DNA of 12,881 bases from an uncultured Caryophanales bacterium (GTDB lineage Bacteria; Bacillota_I; Bacilli_A; RF39; UBA660), in assembly GCA_946402785.1 (NCBI GenBank), contig CAMIXP010000027.1:1-12881 (forward strand). Direction: 5' to 3'. This document shows, piece by piece, positions 5,293 through 11,403 of the stretch (positions are counted from its first letter, which is position 1; each line of letters opens with the position of its first letter). The position numbers were made by a program, and so were the translations under genes. The notes beneath the pieces are model-generated. The model had not been told where the DNA came from, did not search any database, and saw only the letters and a list, made by a program, of their open reading frames with translations.

Positions 5293-6933
5293 ATGAAAGG
5301 AATTTTTAGAAAAGAATTAAAAAGAGCTCTCAATATTGCTCCTTGGAGATACATGATTCTTATTTTTATTGCGATTGTGATTCGTGCTCTTTTATTAATT
5401 ATCCCTGTTATTTTTAGTAATTCCATTGATTATATTACGGTTAAGAATTATGATGCTGCTATTATGCTTTTGGTATTCTTATTGGGAATTGTATTTGTTT
5501 ATCGTATGTTTGAAAGCTTTTATATTTCTGCTTACTATAAACTTTATAATAAGTTATATGATTTTTATAACCGTTTAGCTTTAGATAAAACGGTTCATAA
5601 TTCTTTATTTAGTTTATCGAGATTCTCTTCTGGAGAATATGCCAATATTGCGATAACGGATGTGGATGTTATTTGTACATTTTTCACAACAGGTGTTATT
5701 CGTGTTATTCAAATTATTGAATTCTTGGTTATTTATGTTTATTTCTATTCTTTAGATATGGTGATCTTTTCATCTGCGGTTGTTTTATCTGCTCTTATGA
5801 TTTTTCTTGCGGTACGATATGGTAGAAAATTACAAAAATATAACGAGAAAAGAAAAGATTCTTTAGATGGAATGACGGCAGGTATCTATGGTTTCTTTAA
5901 TAATATTAAAGAGATTAAAAGTTACCATTTATTTGATTTAATTAATAGTAAAGGTAGAAAAGAAATAGATTCTTATTTAGAGAAAAATGCAAAATACAGT
6001 GTTCATTATAATGTCAGTAATCATGTTTTCTTATACGTATTTGAAGCTTTTCGATTACTAAGTGTTTTATATGGATTATTCTTAGTTAAACAAGGACATT
6101 TTGCAGTAGGTACATTATTAATTATTTATAATTATTATCAAAAGATTATTGATAATTTTACTTCTATTTTAACGACGAATTTAGATTATCGAAATGTAAT
6201 TGTTTCTTTGAATCGTTTTTATCGATTAGTAGAATATAGTAAAAAAGAAAAAGATGGAAAGATGCTTGAAAAGTCCGATATTCAAGGAAGTATTCATTTA
6301 GATAAAATCTTATATGGATTTCGAGATAATCCAACTTTGAAGAATGCTAGTATTGATATTCCAGAAAATGCAATTACGGTTTTATCTGGAAGAGATGATG
6401 CTGCACAGAATGGTATTTATGATTTACTATTAAAACTCAATCAACAACATGAAGGAATCATTCAAATTGATCAATATGATATTAATGAGATTGACGATGA
6501 TTGTTACTACAAGATTATTTCTTGTGCAAGACGTCAAAGTAATTTGTTTGAAATTTCTATTAAGAGTAATTTAATGGCTATTAATGATAATTTTGATGAT
6601 GTATTAGCAATTTCTAAGAGAATTGGATTACATGATAAGATTATGAAACTAAAAGATGGGTATGATACGGTATTAATGGATACAACTCCTATTTCTCAAA
6701 ATACGAGAATGCTTTTAATTATTACTCGTTGTTTATTAAAAAAAGCAAAGATTATTTTATTAGATGATATTGTTGATAGTTTAGATAAAGAACATGAAAA
6801 ATTAGTTCTTGATATTTTAGATGAATTAAAGAAAGATCATACGATTGTTATTATTAGTAATTCTTCTGAAGTTATTGCAAGAGCTGATCAAGAATTTGAT
6901 ATAAGTGATAAAAAAATAACGCCTGTTATATAA
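5293..6933 (+). CDS. ABC-exporter-like protein with degenerate, probably ATPase-dead nucleotide-binding domain, 546 aa
   Basis: The architecture is that of a type IV ABC exporter half-transporter. A six-helix membrane domain spans about 20-295 (helices near 20-41, 56-75, 137-152, 157-176, 243-265, 271-290), then a nucleotide-binding domain from about 333. The fold aligns without gaps to canonical motifs, but the key residues are gone. The Walker A site (363-379) reads VLSGRDDAAQNGIYDLL, with Gln372, Asn373 and Gly374 where Lys-Ser/Thr-Thr belong. The signature is ISQNT (467-471) instead of LSGGQ. Walker B is IILLDD (487-492), with Asp492 for the catalytic Glu. The H-loop His is Asn523. The Walker B Asp491 and D-loop SLD (496-498) remain. 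The start at 5293 is preferred over the in-frame ATG at 5257, because GAAGGTG (5281-5287) precedes it and 5257 overlaps the -10. The frame is intact, so this is a maintained protein, not a decaying pseudogene. It may act as a regulatory or structural partner. Confidence 0.85.
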   Translation: MKGIFRKELKRALNIAPWRYMILIFIAIVIRALLLIIPVIFSNSIDYITVKNYDAAIMLLVFLLGIVFVYRMFESFYISAYYKLYNKLYDFYNRLALDKTVHNSLFSLSRFSSGEYANIAITDVDVICTFFTTGVIRVIQIIEFLVIYVYFYSLDMVIFSSAVVLSALMIFLAVRYGRKLQKYNEKRKDSLDGMTAGIYGFFNNIKEIKSYHLFDLINSKGRKEIDSYLEKNAKYSVHYNVSNHVFLYVFEAFRLLSVLYGLFLVKQGHFAVGTLLIIYNYYQKIIDNFTSILTTNLDYRNVIVSLNRFYRLVEYSKKEKDGKMLEKSDIQGSIHLDKILYGFRDNPTLKNASIDIPENAITVLSGRDDAAQNGIYDLLLKLNQQHEGIIQIDQYDINEIDDDCYYKIISCARRQSNLFEISIKSNLMAINDNFDDVLAISKRIGLHDKIMKLKDGYDTVLMDTTPISQNTRMLLIITRCLLKKAKIILLDDIVDSLDKEHEKLVLDILDELKKDHTIVIISNSSEVIARADQEFDISDKKITPVI

Positions 6934-6942
6934 TTCTTTTTT

Positions 6943-6952
6943 AGGAGGTGAT
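6943..6952 (+). promoter_or_regulatory. Near-perfect Shine-Dalgarno (AGGAGGTGAT)
   Basis: This ten-base match to the 16S anti-SD lies 3 nt before the ATG at 6956. It is the longest ribosome binding site in the window and suggests the TrbC-NlpC/P60 fusion is translated more strongly than its pseudo-ABC neighbour. Confidence 0.85.
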
Positions 6953-6955
6953 AAT

Positions 6956-7924
6956 ATGAATTTTCTTCCATTCTTAGTAACTTGTAGTGGAGAACTAGGG
7001 AACTGTTGTAGTGATCCTGGTTTAGTAATGGTTATGGAAACATCTAGAAGAATTGTTGGATTGATTCAGATTATTGCTCCTATTTTATTATTAATTATGG
7101 CTACCATTGAATTTACAAAGTTAATGACGAATCCAGAACGTAAGGGTGGATTGAAAAGAATTCATAATCTTTTTGTCAGTGCTATGCTTGTTTTCTTTGT
7201 TCCTGTGATTGCTTCTGCTTTTTTTGGAATGTTACCACAGTCTATGAATATTTCTGCCTGTTGGCAACAAGCAAAAGTATCGGCAGAGTCTCGCAGAAGC
7301 TTATCGTTTGAATATGTATCTCCTTATGAGAAAGATACAAGGTCGACTATTTTTGTGAATCCAGGAGATTATGAAAAGGGTACTCCGAAGCCAACTCCTT
7401 CTAGTACAACAGGAGGAAGTAGTGGCGTTATCTATGATGCGATAGCACCTGGTTCTGCACAAGGAATCTTAGAAGGGGCTGAAAAAGTACATACCATGTA
7501 TGAACAAAATAAATGGGCTTACTATTCTAATTTAAATCAACTTCGTTGGGGAGATATTCGTTATTCAACAAACAATCCTTCTCGTATGACTTGCTGTGCT
7601 ACTTTTGTTGGATCTGCTCTTTATATTGGTGGTATTTTTTCAGAATCTGAACTTAATAAATATAACTATAATTCTCAATATGGAATTAGTAAATTATGTC
7701 AGGAACATGGTTGGACAAAAATTACCAATTATTCTCAACTTGCTCCTGGAGATATTGTTATTATGACATCTCCAAGTAGTGGAGGTGCTCCTGGACATGT
7801 TCAAATCTATGCTGGAAATGGAACTTGGTATAATGCTGGAAGTACGAATGCCATTCAAAGAGCCAATCCTTATTCCGGTGATGCTAGTTCTAGGTTTTTA
7901 TGGGCATGGAGAATGCCTGCATAA
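6956..7924 (+). CDS. TrbC/VirB2-like two-helix membrane module fused to NlpC/P60-type hydrolase domain, 322 aa
   Basis: Residues 1-31 are short and polar with C10, C17 and C18. Two hydrophobic helices follow (about 33-56 and 72-93), joined by a basic loop (KGGLKR), giving the small-pilin TrbC/VirB2-like hairpin. The basic loop predicts both termini outside. A conserved SACW (100-103) and a linker ending PGDYEKGTPKPTPS (136-149) lead to a cysteine peptidase-like domain (about 165-322). Catalytic-type features are CATFVGSAL (C214), LAPGDIVIM (262-270), GHVQIYAG (280-287; H281) and WYNAG (N293 as likely third residue). Such domains cleave peptidoglycan stem or cross-bridge peptides, so this is probably a membrane-tethered surface wall hydrolase. 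An amidase-like variant is possible. It lies 22 nt after the degenerate ABC gene and shares its whole N-terminal module with the protein at 10142-11239. Confidence 0.85.
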   Translation: MNFLPFLVTCSGELGNCCSDPGLVMVMETSRRIVGLIQIIAPILLLIMATIEFTKLMTNPERKGGLKRIHNLFVSAMLVFFVPVIASAFFGMLPQSMNISACWQQAKVSAESRRSLSFEYVSPYEKDTRSTIFVNPGDYEKGTPKPTPSSTTGGSSGVIYDAIAPGSAQGILEGAEKVHTMYEQNKWAYYSNLNQLRWGDIRYSTNNPSRMTCCATFVGSALYIGGIFSESELNKYNYNSQYGISKLCQEHGWTKITNYSQLAPGDIVIMTSPSSGGAPGHVQIYAGNGTWYNAGSTNAIQRANPYSGDASSRFLWAWRMPA

Positions 7925-7936
7925 AGGAGTGATGTT

Positions 7937-8632
7937 ATGAAGAAAAAATATCAAAAAAGATTCGTTCCTTATGCTGTTGTTGCGGGTGTATTTCTTCTCA
8001 TCATGATTGGATATTTTTGGTATCAAAAGAGTAGAGAAAATTACAATTACTTAAAGATTGATTCTTCCAAGTATTTTGTTTATACCATCTCTCAAACACA
8101 GAATGGTCATTATTATCAATACCAACCTTATTTGAATTTAAAAGGAGATTTGGGAAGAGTCATTAATCAAGATATTGATTCTTACGTTCAAAGATTTAAT
8201 AAAGAAGATGTTTGTATTACTTATGATTATGATGTGAGTGGAAATTTATTGTCCTTAGTTATCAAAGTAGAAGATTATGGTTATGCAGAGTCTGCAGCAA
8301 TTCTTTCTTTCCGTACTTATAACATTCATTTAAAACGATTAGAATTGATTGGTGATGAAGAATTATTCTCTTATTATGGAATTCAATCGAGTGATGTAGA
8401 GTCTCTTTTAAACCAACAACTACGTCTGTACTATCAAGATTTGCAATCTAAAGGAGATCTATCCAAGAGTTGTGATTATGCTTGTTTCTTAGAAGCTAGA
8501 AATATTGATGAAGGAATGAAAGATACTTCGTTTTATGTACGAGAAGGAAAGTTAGTTGCGTATAAACCATATACTTTTATTCAAACAGAAGCATCTCCTG
8601 AAATTGTGTATAATTTTGTTTTAACAAACTAG
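7937..8632 (+). CDS. Single-pass membrane protein with extracytoplasmic DUF3298/PdaC-like domain, 231 aa
   Basis: A basic N-terminus and one hydrophobic helix (about 11-29) anchor an extracytoplasmic domain. It includes YQYQPYLNLKGDLGRVINQDI (about 60-80), VCITYDYDVSGNLLSLVIKV (92-111), a strand with SAAILSFRTYNIHL (119-132), a helical segment DVESLLNQQLRLYYQDL (153-169), and a closing AYKPYTFIQTEASPEIVYNF. The order of strands, the NQ(D/Q) helix and the final TEASP segment resemble the DUF4163-DUF3298 region of PdaC and anti-sigma factor RsiV. The match is by eye only. No catalytic domain is attached. The gene is 12 nt after the NlpC/P60 fusion, with AAAGGAGTGAT overlapping that stop codon, so translation is coupled. 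A sensor or accessory role for the neighbouring wall hydrolase is inference. Confidence 0.72.
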   Translation: MKKKYQKRFVPYAVVAGVFLLIMIGYFWYQKSRENYNYLKIDSSKYFVYTISQTQNGHYYQYQPYLNLKGDLGRVINQDIDSYVQRFNKEDVCITYDYDVSGNLLSLVIKVEDYGYAESAAILSFRTYNIHLKRLELIGDEELFSYYGIQSSDVESLLNQQLRLYYQDLQSKGDLSKSCDYACFLEARNIDEGMKDTSFYVREGKLVAYKPYTFIQTEASPEIVYNFVLTN

Positions 8633-8641
8633 GAGGATTTT

Positions 8642-9139
8642 ATGGCAGAATTAAGAGATTTATATGATTTTCATGGAAATAAAACAGAGTTAACTTATCA
8701 CAAAGGAGATCCGATTCCAGAAGGGTATTACCCGATGGTCGTGATGGTTGTGATTCGAAATTCAGAAGGGAAATTTTTAATGCAAAAACGAGTTCCTTCT
8801 AAAGGAGGAGATTGGGGAGTTACTGGAGGACATCCAAAAGCAGGAGAGACTCCTATGGAAGGAATTGTTACTGAAGTAAAAGAAGAATTAGGACTTGATT
8901 TTTCCAAAGAAACATTTATCCAATATGATTCTGGTTGTGACGGAAAAGATTGCTTTAAAATGTATTATGTGAATAAAGATATTGATTTAGATGATATTAT
9001 GATTCAAGAAGATGAATTAAGTGAAGTAAGATGGTTTTCCATGGATGAATTACAACATATGGTAGAAACACATGAATTAAATGAGGATCAAATTGCTTGC
9101 TTTGTGAAAGTTTGTCGTTATTTAGAAAGACATCCGTAA
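8642..9139 (+). CDS. Nudix hydrolase, IPP-isomerase-like subgroup, 165 aa
   Basis: Cytosolic Nudix-fold protein. The N-terminus (RDLYDFHGNKT...GDPIPEGYY, 5-30) and KFLMQKRVPSKGGDWGVTGG (44-63) match the Nudix branch related to isopentenyl-diphosphate isomerase. The Nudix box is at 63-85: G63, E69, then T-E-V-K-E-E-L-G-L (77-85). The usual Arg of the REUXEE core is Thr77, while the metal-binding Glu residues E78, E81 and E82 are kept. Activity as a diphosphate hydrolase remains plausible, but the substrate cannot be read from the sequence. It is the last gene of the operon. Its AGGAGG (8631-8636) overlaps the upstream TAG. It is the only clearly cytosolic enzyme in an otherwise membrane/surface operon. 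A terminator overlaps its stop codon. Confidence 0.88.
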   Translation: MAELRDLYDFHGNKTELTYHKGDPIPEGYYPMVVMVVIRNSEGKFLMQKRVPSKGGDWGVTGGHPKAGETPMEGIVTEVKEELGLDFSKETFIQYDSGCDGKDCFKMYYVNKDIDLDDIMIQEDELSEVRWFSMDELQHMVETHELNEDQIACFVKVCRYLERHP

Positions 9140-9150
9140 GATGTCTTTTT
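9126..9150 (+). terminator. Intrinsic terminator with stop codon in the loop
   Basis: AAAGACATC (9126-9134) pairs perfectly with GATGTCTTT (9140-9148). The loop CGTAA holds the TAA stop of the Nudix gene, and T residues continue to 9151. It closes the four-gene operon. Confidence 0.9.
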
Positions 9151-9152
9151 TC

Positions 9153-9180
9153 TTGTCTTTTTTTTAAATGATGTTATAAG
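9153..9180 (+). promoter_or_regulatory. Promoter TTGTCT-N16-TATAAG with TG extension
   Basis: TTGTCT (9153-9158) and TATAAG (9175-9180) have a 16-bp spacer, and TG at 9172-9173 makes an extended -10. The ATG at 9203 is 23 nt beyond the -10. The ribosome binding site TAGGGGGA is at 9188-9195. Confidence 0.7.
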
Positions 9181-9202
9181 TCACTAGTAGGGGGAATGAT
9201 GG

Positions 9203-10054
9203 ATGAAATTAACATTCGTAAATAGAGATGCTGTTAAAAAGGCTTCTAAAACAGGAGCTTTGGTTTTAGCTGCTGGTATTTTGGCTTGTACTTTATCTGG
9301 ATGTGACAGAGAAGTATCTACCAATGCAGGAGTTCACTATGATGTAATTGATACCATGAATCAAGACATCGCAACTTCTGGAATTGAACAAGTTATTGAT
9401 GTTCCAGGAGAAAATTTTAAATTAGTAATTCACTATCGCTGTATCTTAGAAGATAATGCAAAATGGACCATTACATCTGATAAAGAAATGTATATGGATA
9501 TTCGTACACAAGGATTAGATCCAAATACAAAAGTATTCATTGATAATGTACATATTGATACAACGATTCGTAGTGTTTATCCATCTGTTGATGGTATTAC
9601 ACAAGATTCTATGGATGATCGTGTTCACAATGCACAAATGTTAGGTTTTCCTATTTCAGATACAAATACTTATAGTAATGTTAATAGTATTGAGGGACAA
9701 AACCAAACTTTCATGCAAGGATCTTTTTATGGATTTAATGGTTATGGCAGTGGTTCTATTTCTGAAAAGAGATATGTGGAATCTGATTATTTAAGTGGTG
9801 GTGTTTATGCCAATAAGATTAATTCTGTTGTGGATTTAATTATTCAAAAACCAGATGGTACTACTACTTGTGTATCTGTACCATCTACCATTGGAGTTTC
9901 TGTATGGCCATATATTAAAAGAGTTAATAATAATGGAACTGCTTTCTATCGTTATTACTACTATGATGAAAAAGCAGGTAGAATGGAATATAAAGATTAT
10001 AACGAAGAAGAATATAAACAACTTACAGGTGCAGGATTTCAATATCATAAATAG
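9203..10054 (+). CDS. Unrecognised lipoprotein, 283 aa
   Basis: A long basic n-region (through Lys16), a hydrophobic stretch GALVLAAGILACTLSG and lipobox LSGC predict lipidation at Cys34. The mature part has no family I recognise. It starts with an acidic, polar region and then VIHYRCILEDNAKWTITSDK (about 75-94). Next is a beta-rich section with VFIDNVHIDTTIRSVYPSVDG (106-126), a Gly/Ser/Asn/Tyr-rich stretch around 170-200 (GSFYGFNGYGSGSIS), and two further strand-rich segments ending in YRYYYYDEKAGRMEYKDY (about 249-266). This looks like a tandem beta-sandwich surface protein, possibly carbohydrate- or wall-binding, but that is inference. It is a single-gene unit with its own promoter and terminator, between the two transcripts encoding TrbC-module enzymes. 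Confidence 0.8.
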   Translation: MKLTFVNRDAVKKASKTGALVLAAGILACTLSGCDREVSTNAGVHYDVIDTMNQDIATSGIEQVIDVPGENFKLVIHYRCILEDNAKWTITSDKEMYMDIRTQGLDPNTKVFIDNVHIDTTIRSVYPSVDGITQDSMDDRVHNAQMLGFPISDTNTYSNVNSIEGQNQTFMQGSFYGFNGYGSGSISEKRYVESDYLSGGVYANKINSVVDLIIQKPDGTTTCVSVPSTIGVSVWPYIKRVNNNGTAFYRYYYYDEKAGRMEYKDYNEEEYKQLTGAGFQYHK

Positions 10055-10072
10055 TTCAATTAGTTTACATAT

Positions 10073-10103
10073 AAAAAAGAAGAAAATCTTTCTTCTTTTT
10101 TTT
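10073..10103 (+). terminator. Intrinsic terminator after the lipoprotein gene
   Basis: A 13-bp perfect stem, AAAAAAGAAGAAA (10073-10085) with TTTCTTCTTTTTT (10089-10101), has a three-base loop, ends in a T-run and sits 18 nt after the TAG. The stem is purine/pyrimidine-segregated and A/T rich. Confidence 0.85.
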
Positions 10104-10106
10104 CTA

Positions 10107-10115
10107 TGATATAAT
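10107..10115 (+). promoter_or_regulatory. Extended -10 promoter (TGATATAAT)
   Basis: A perfect TG-N-TATAAT lies 3 nt after the preceding T-tract and 27 nt before the ATG at 10142. No -35 is visible, because the terminator arm occupies that space. The ribosome binding site AGGAAGTGA is at 10129-10137. Confidence 0.75.
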
Positions 10116-10141
10116 AAAATGGAAGGATAGGAAGTGATTTT

Positions 10142-11239
10142 ATGGATATTGGTTGTTCATCCTCTGATGTAGCTTTTATTTTTAGTATCTTAAAAAATAT
10201 TATGAAACTCATTCAAATCATTGGTCCTATTCTTGCGATTATTGCACTGGCTCTTCATTTCATTCAATTGATGAAGGATCCTGATAATAAAAAGTTATTA
10301 CCTAAAATTAAGAATACGATTATTGCGTTGTTATTGTTATTTTTTATTCCTGTATTTGTGGATGCTTTATTTGGAATGTTAGGTTCTAAAACTTCTTTTA
10401 GTGCTTGTTGGAACAGTGCTGGTGGGATTTCTTATAGTCATACATATATTGATCCTTATGGGGATGATAAAACAACTTTTTATCAAGACCCAAAAGATTA
10501 TGAAAAAGGGAAACCTAAGAGTTTACCTTCTCAAGTAGATGATGGAAAATACAGTCAGTATGAAACGATTGCTACTTGTAATAGTGAGACAATGAAATTT
10601 AAAATTATTCGTGTTAGTGGACAAGATTTAGCGATTATTTGGGTACAAGACCCTTTGAAACAATTTAATGGAGGATTAGCAGCAGCTAATTCGAAAGCAA
10701 GACTTCCTGCTGAAACGATTCTTAACAATGAAATTAATGCGAATGGCCTTCAAAGTAAATGTTTGGTAGCAGTTAATGCTAGTTTCTTTAGTTATAGTAC
10801 CAATTCTCCTGTTAGTGGTGTTGTTATTAATCATGGAAAGATTGCGAAGAATGAAGGGAATGCAGGAGGATGTATTGGAGTTAATAAAGAAGGAAAATTA
10901 ATTGAATGCTCTCATCAGTCGGCAGAGGCTATTTTAAAACAAGCTGTTCGTAATACCTTTGGTATTAGTAGTAGGGCAGGACTTGATAATACAGGAGCTA
11001 AGGCTAATCGTACTCAAATCTGTCAGATTGATACGAATAATTTCGTCTTGTTATCGGGATCTGGAACTGTTGGTGGAACTGCTCTTATTACGAAGAATGT
11101 TACCGGATGTGCAGAGTCTTTTAACCTAGATGGTGGTGGAAGTAGAAAGTTATTCTATAAAACACAAACTTCTGGTCTTACCAAAGTATTTGGAGGAGAC
11201 AGAACAGTACCAGATATGTTATATTTTTCAGAAGCATAA
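10142..11239 (+). CDS. TrbC/VirB2-like two-helix membrane module fused to phosphodiester glycosidase domain, 365 aa
   Basis: The N-terminus (MDIGCSSSD, C5) leads to two hydrophobic helices (about 20-43 and 58-80) joined by a basic loop (DPDNKKLLPKIK). SACW (87-90) and a linker ending DPKDYEKGKPK (116-126) follow, the same plan as the protein at 6956-7924. From about 137 the protein is a phosphodiester glycosidase (NAGPA/PF09992-type) domain. Visible signatures are CLVAVNASFFSYS (207-219), SGVVINHGKI (225-234), the family-typical NLDGGGSRKLF (328-338) and a closing GGDRTVPDMLYF (351-362). NAGPA, the human uncovering enzyme, removes GlcNAc from a phosphodiester; bacterial relatives are mostly uncharacterised wall or exopolysaccharide proteins. 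The basic loop predicts that the enzyme faces outward. It is transcribed alone. The exact substrate, such as a wall-linked glycosyl phosphodiester, is inference. Confidence 0.87.
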   Translation: MDIGCSSSDVAFIFSILKNIMKLIQIIGPILAIIALALHFIQLMKDPDNKKLLPKIKNTIIALLLLFFIPVFVDALFGMLGSKTSFSACWNSAGGISYSHTYIDPYGDDKTTFYQDPKDYEKGKPKSLPSQVDDGKYSQYETIATCNSETMKFKIIRVSGQDLAIIWVQDPLKQFNGGLAAANSKARLPAETILNNEINANGLQSKCLVAVNASFFSYSTNSPVSGVVINHGKIAKNEGNAGGCIGVNKEGKLIECSHQSAEAILKQAVRNTFGISSRAGLDNTGAKANRTQICQIDTNNFVLLSGSGTVGGTALITKNVTGCAESFNLDGGGSRKLFYKTQTSGLTKVFGGDRTVPDMLYFSEA

Positions 11240-11260
11240 AACAGGTTTTTCCTGTTTTTT
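11238..11260 (+). terminator. Intrinsic terminator abutting the stop codon
   Basis: AAAACAGG (11238-11245) pairs with CCTGTTTT (11251-11258) around a TTTTT loop, and more T follows. The stem begins inside the TAA stop of the glycosidase gene. Confidence 0.85.
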
Positions 11261-11341
11261 ATTGTCTTTTTATAGTACCTATGTTGGGATAAAAAACATA
11301 AAATCATTTAACGGCTGGCTTTGGAGGAAAAACGATTTTAT
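11261..11341 (+). other. Gene-free segment with a long-range inverted repeat; possible small RNA or leader
   Basis: No credible ORF lies here. ATAAAATC (11298-11305) pairs perfectly with GATTTTAT (11334-11341), enclosing 28 nt with a G-rich core (CGGCTGGCTTTGGAGG, 11312-11327). ATGTT (11281-11285) can also pair with AACAT (11295-11299), overlapping the first stem by two bases, so the two folds compete at the edge. A separate terminator hairpin follows at once. TTGTCT at 11262-11267 could be a -35, but I see no good -10. It matches no riboswitch or small RNA consensus I know. GC is locally higher than in flanking intergenic DNA. It could equally be remnant sequence. Confidence 0.35.
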
Positions 11342-11368
11342 AAAAAATACCTTATCGGTATTTTTTTT
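11342..11368 (+). terminator. Orphan intrinsic terminator, no gene directly upstream
   Basis: AAAAAATACC (11342-11351) pairs with GGTATTTTTT (11357-11366) around TTATC, with T residues to 11368. It is the second terminator after the glycosidase gene, and the previous coding stop is 102 nt away. It either backs up the first terminator or ends a short non-coding transcript. Confidence 0.85.
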
Positions 11369-11376
11369 ATGAATAA

Positions 11377-11385
11377 TGATATAAT
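11377..11385 (+). promoter_or_regulatory. Extended -10 promoter (TGATATAAT)
   Basis: A perfect TG-N-TATAAT lies 19 nt before the ATG at 11404, the shortest such distance in the window. The predicted transcription start falls at the ribosome binding site GAAGGTGA (11392-11399), so the leader is nearly absent. Confidence 0.75.
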
Positions 11386-11403
11386 AAAGTAGAAGGTGAC
11401 TCT

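Noticed and set aside
9855..10109. Open frame inside and beyond the lipoprotein gene on the + strand
   Set aside because: Shadow frame in AT-rich DNA with no ribosome binding site, running through the terminator. The same applies to a + strand frame at 11130-11372 and to the minus-strand frames at 1330-1539, 2398-2586, 3226-3459, 4939-5127, 9836-10048 and 12187-12411.
6956..11239. TrbC/VirB2-like modules as evidence for a conjugative type IV secretion system or integrated element
   Set aside because: No VirB4, VirD4, relaxase, integrase or attachment site lies in the window, and both modules are fused to wall-type enzymes. They look like a chromosomal reuse of the hairpin.
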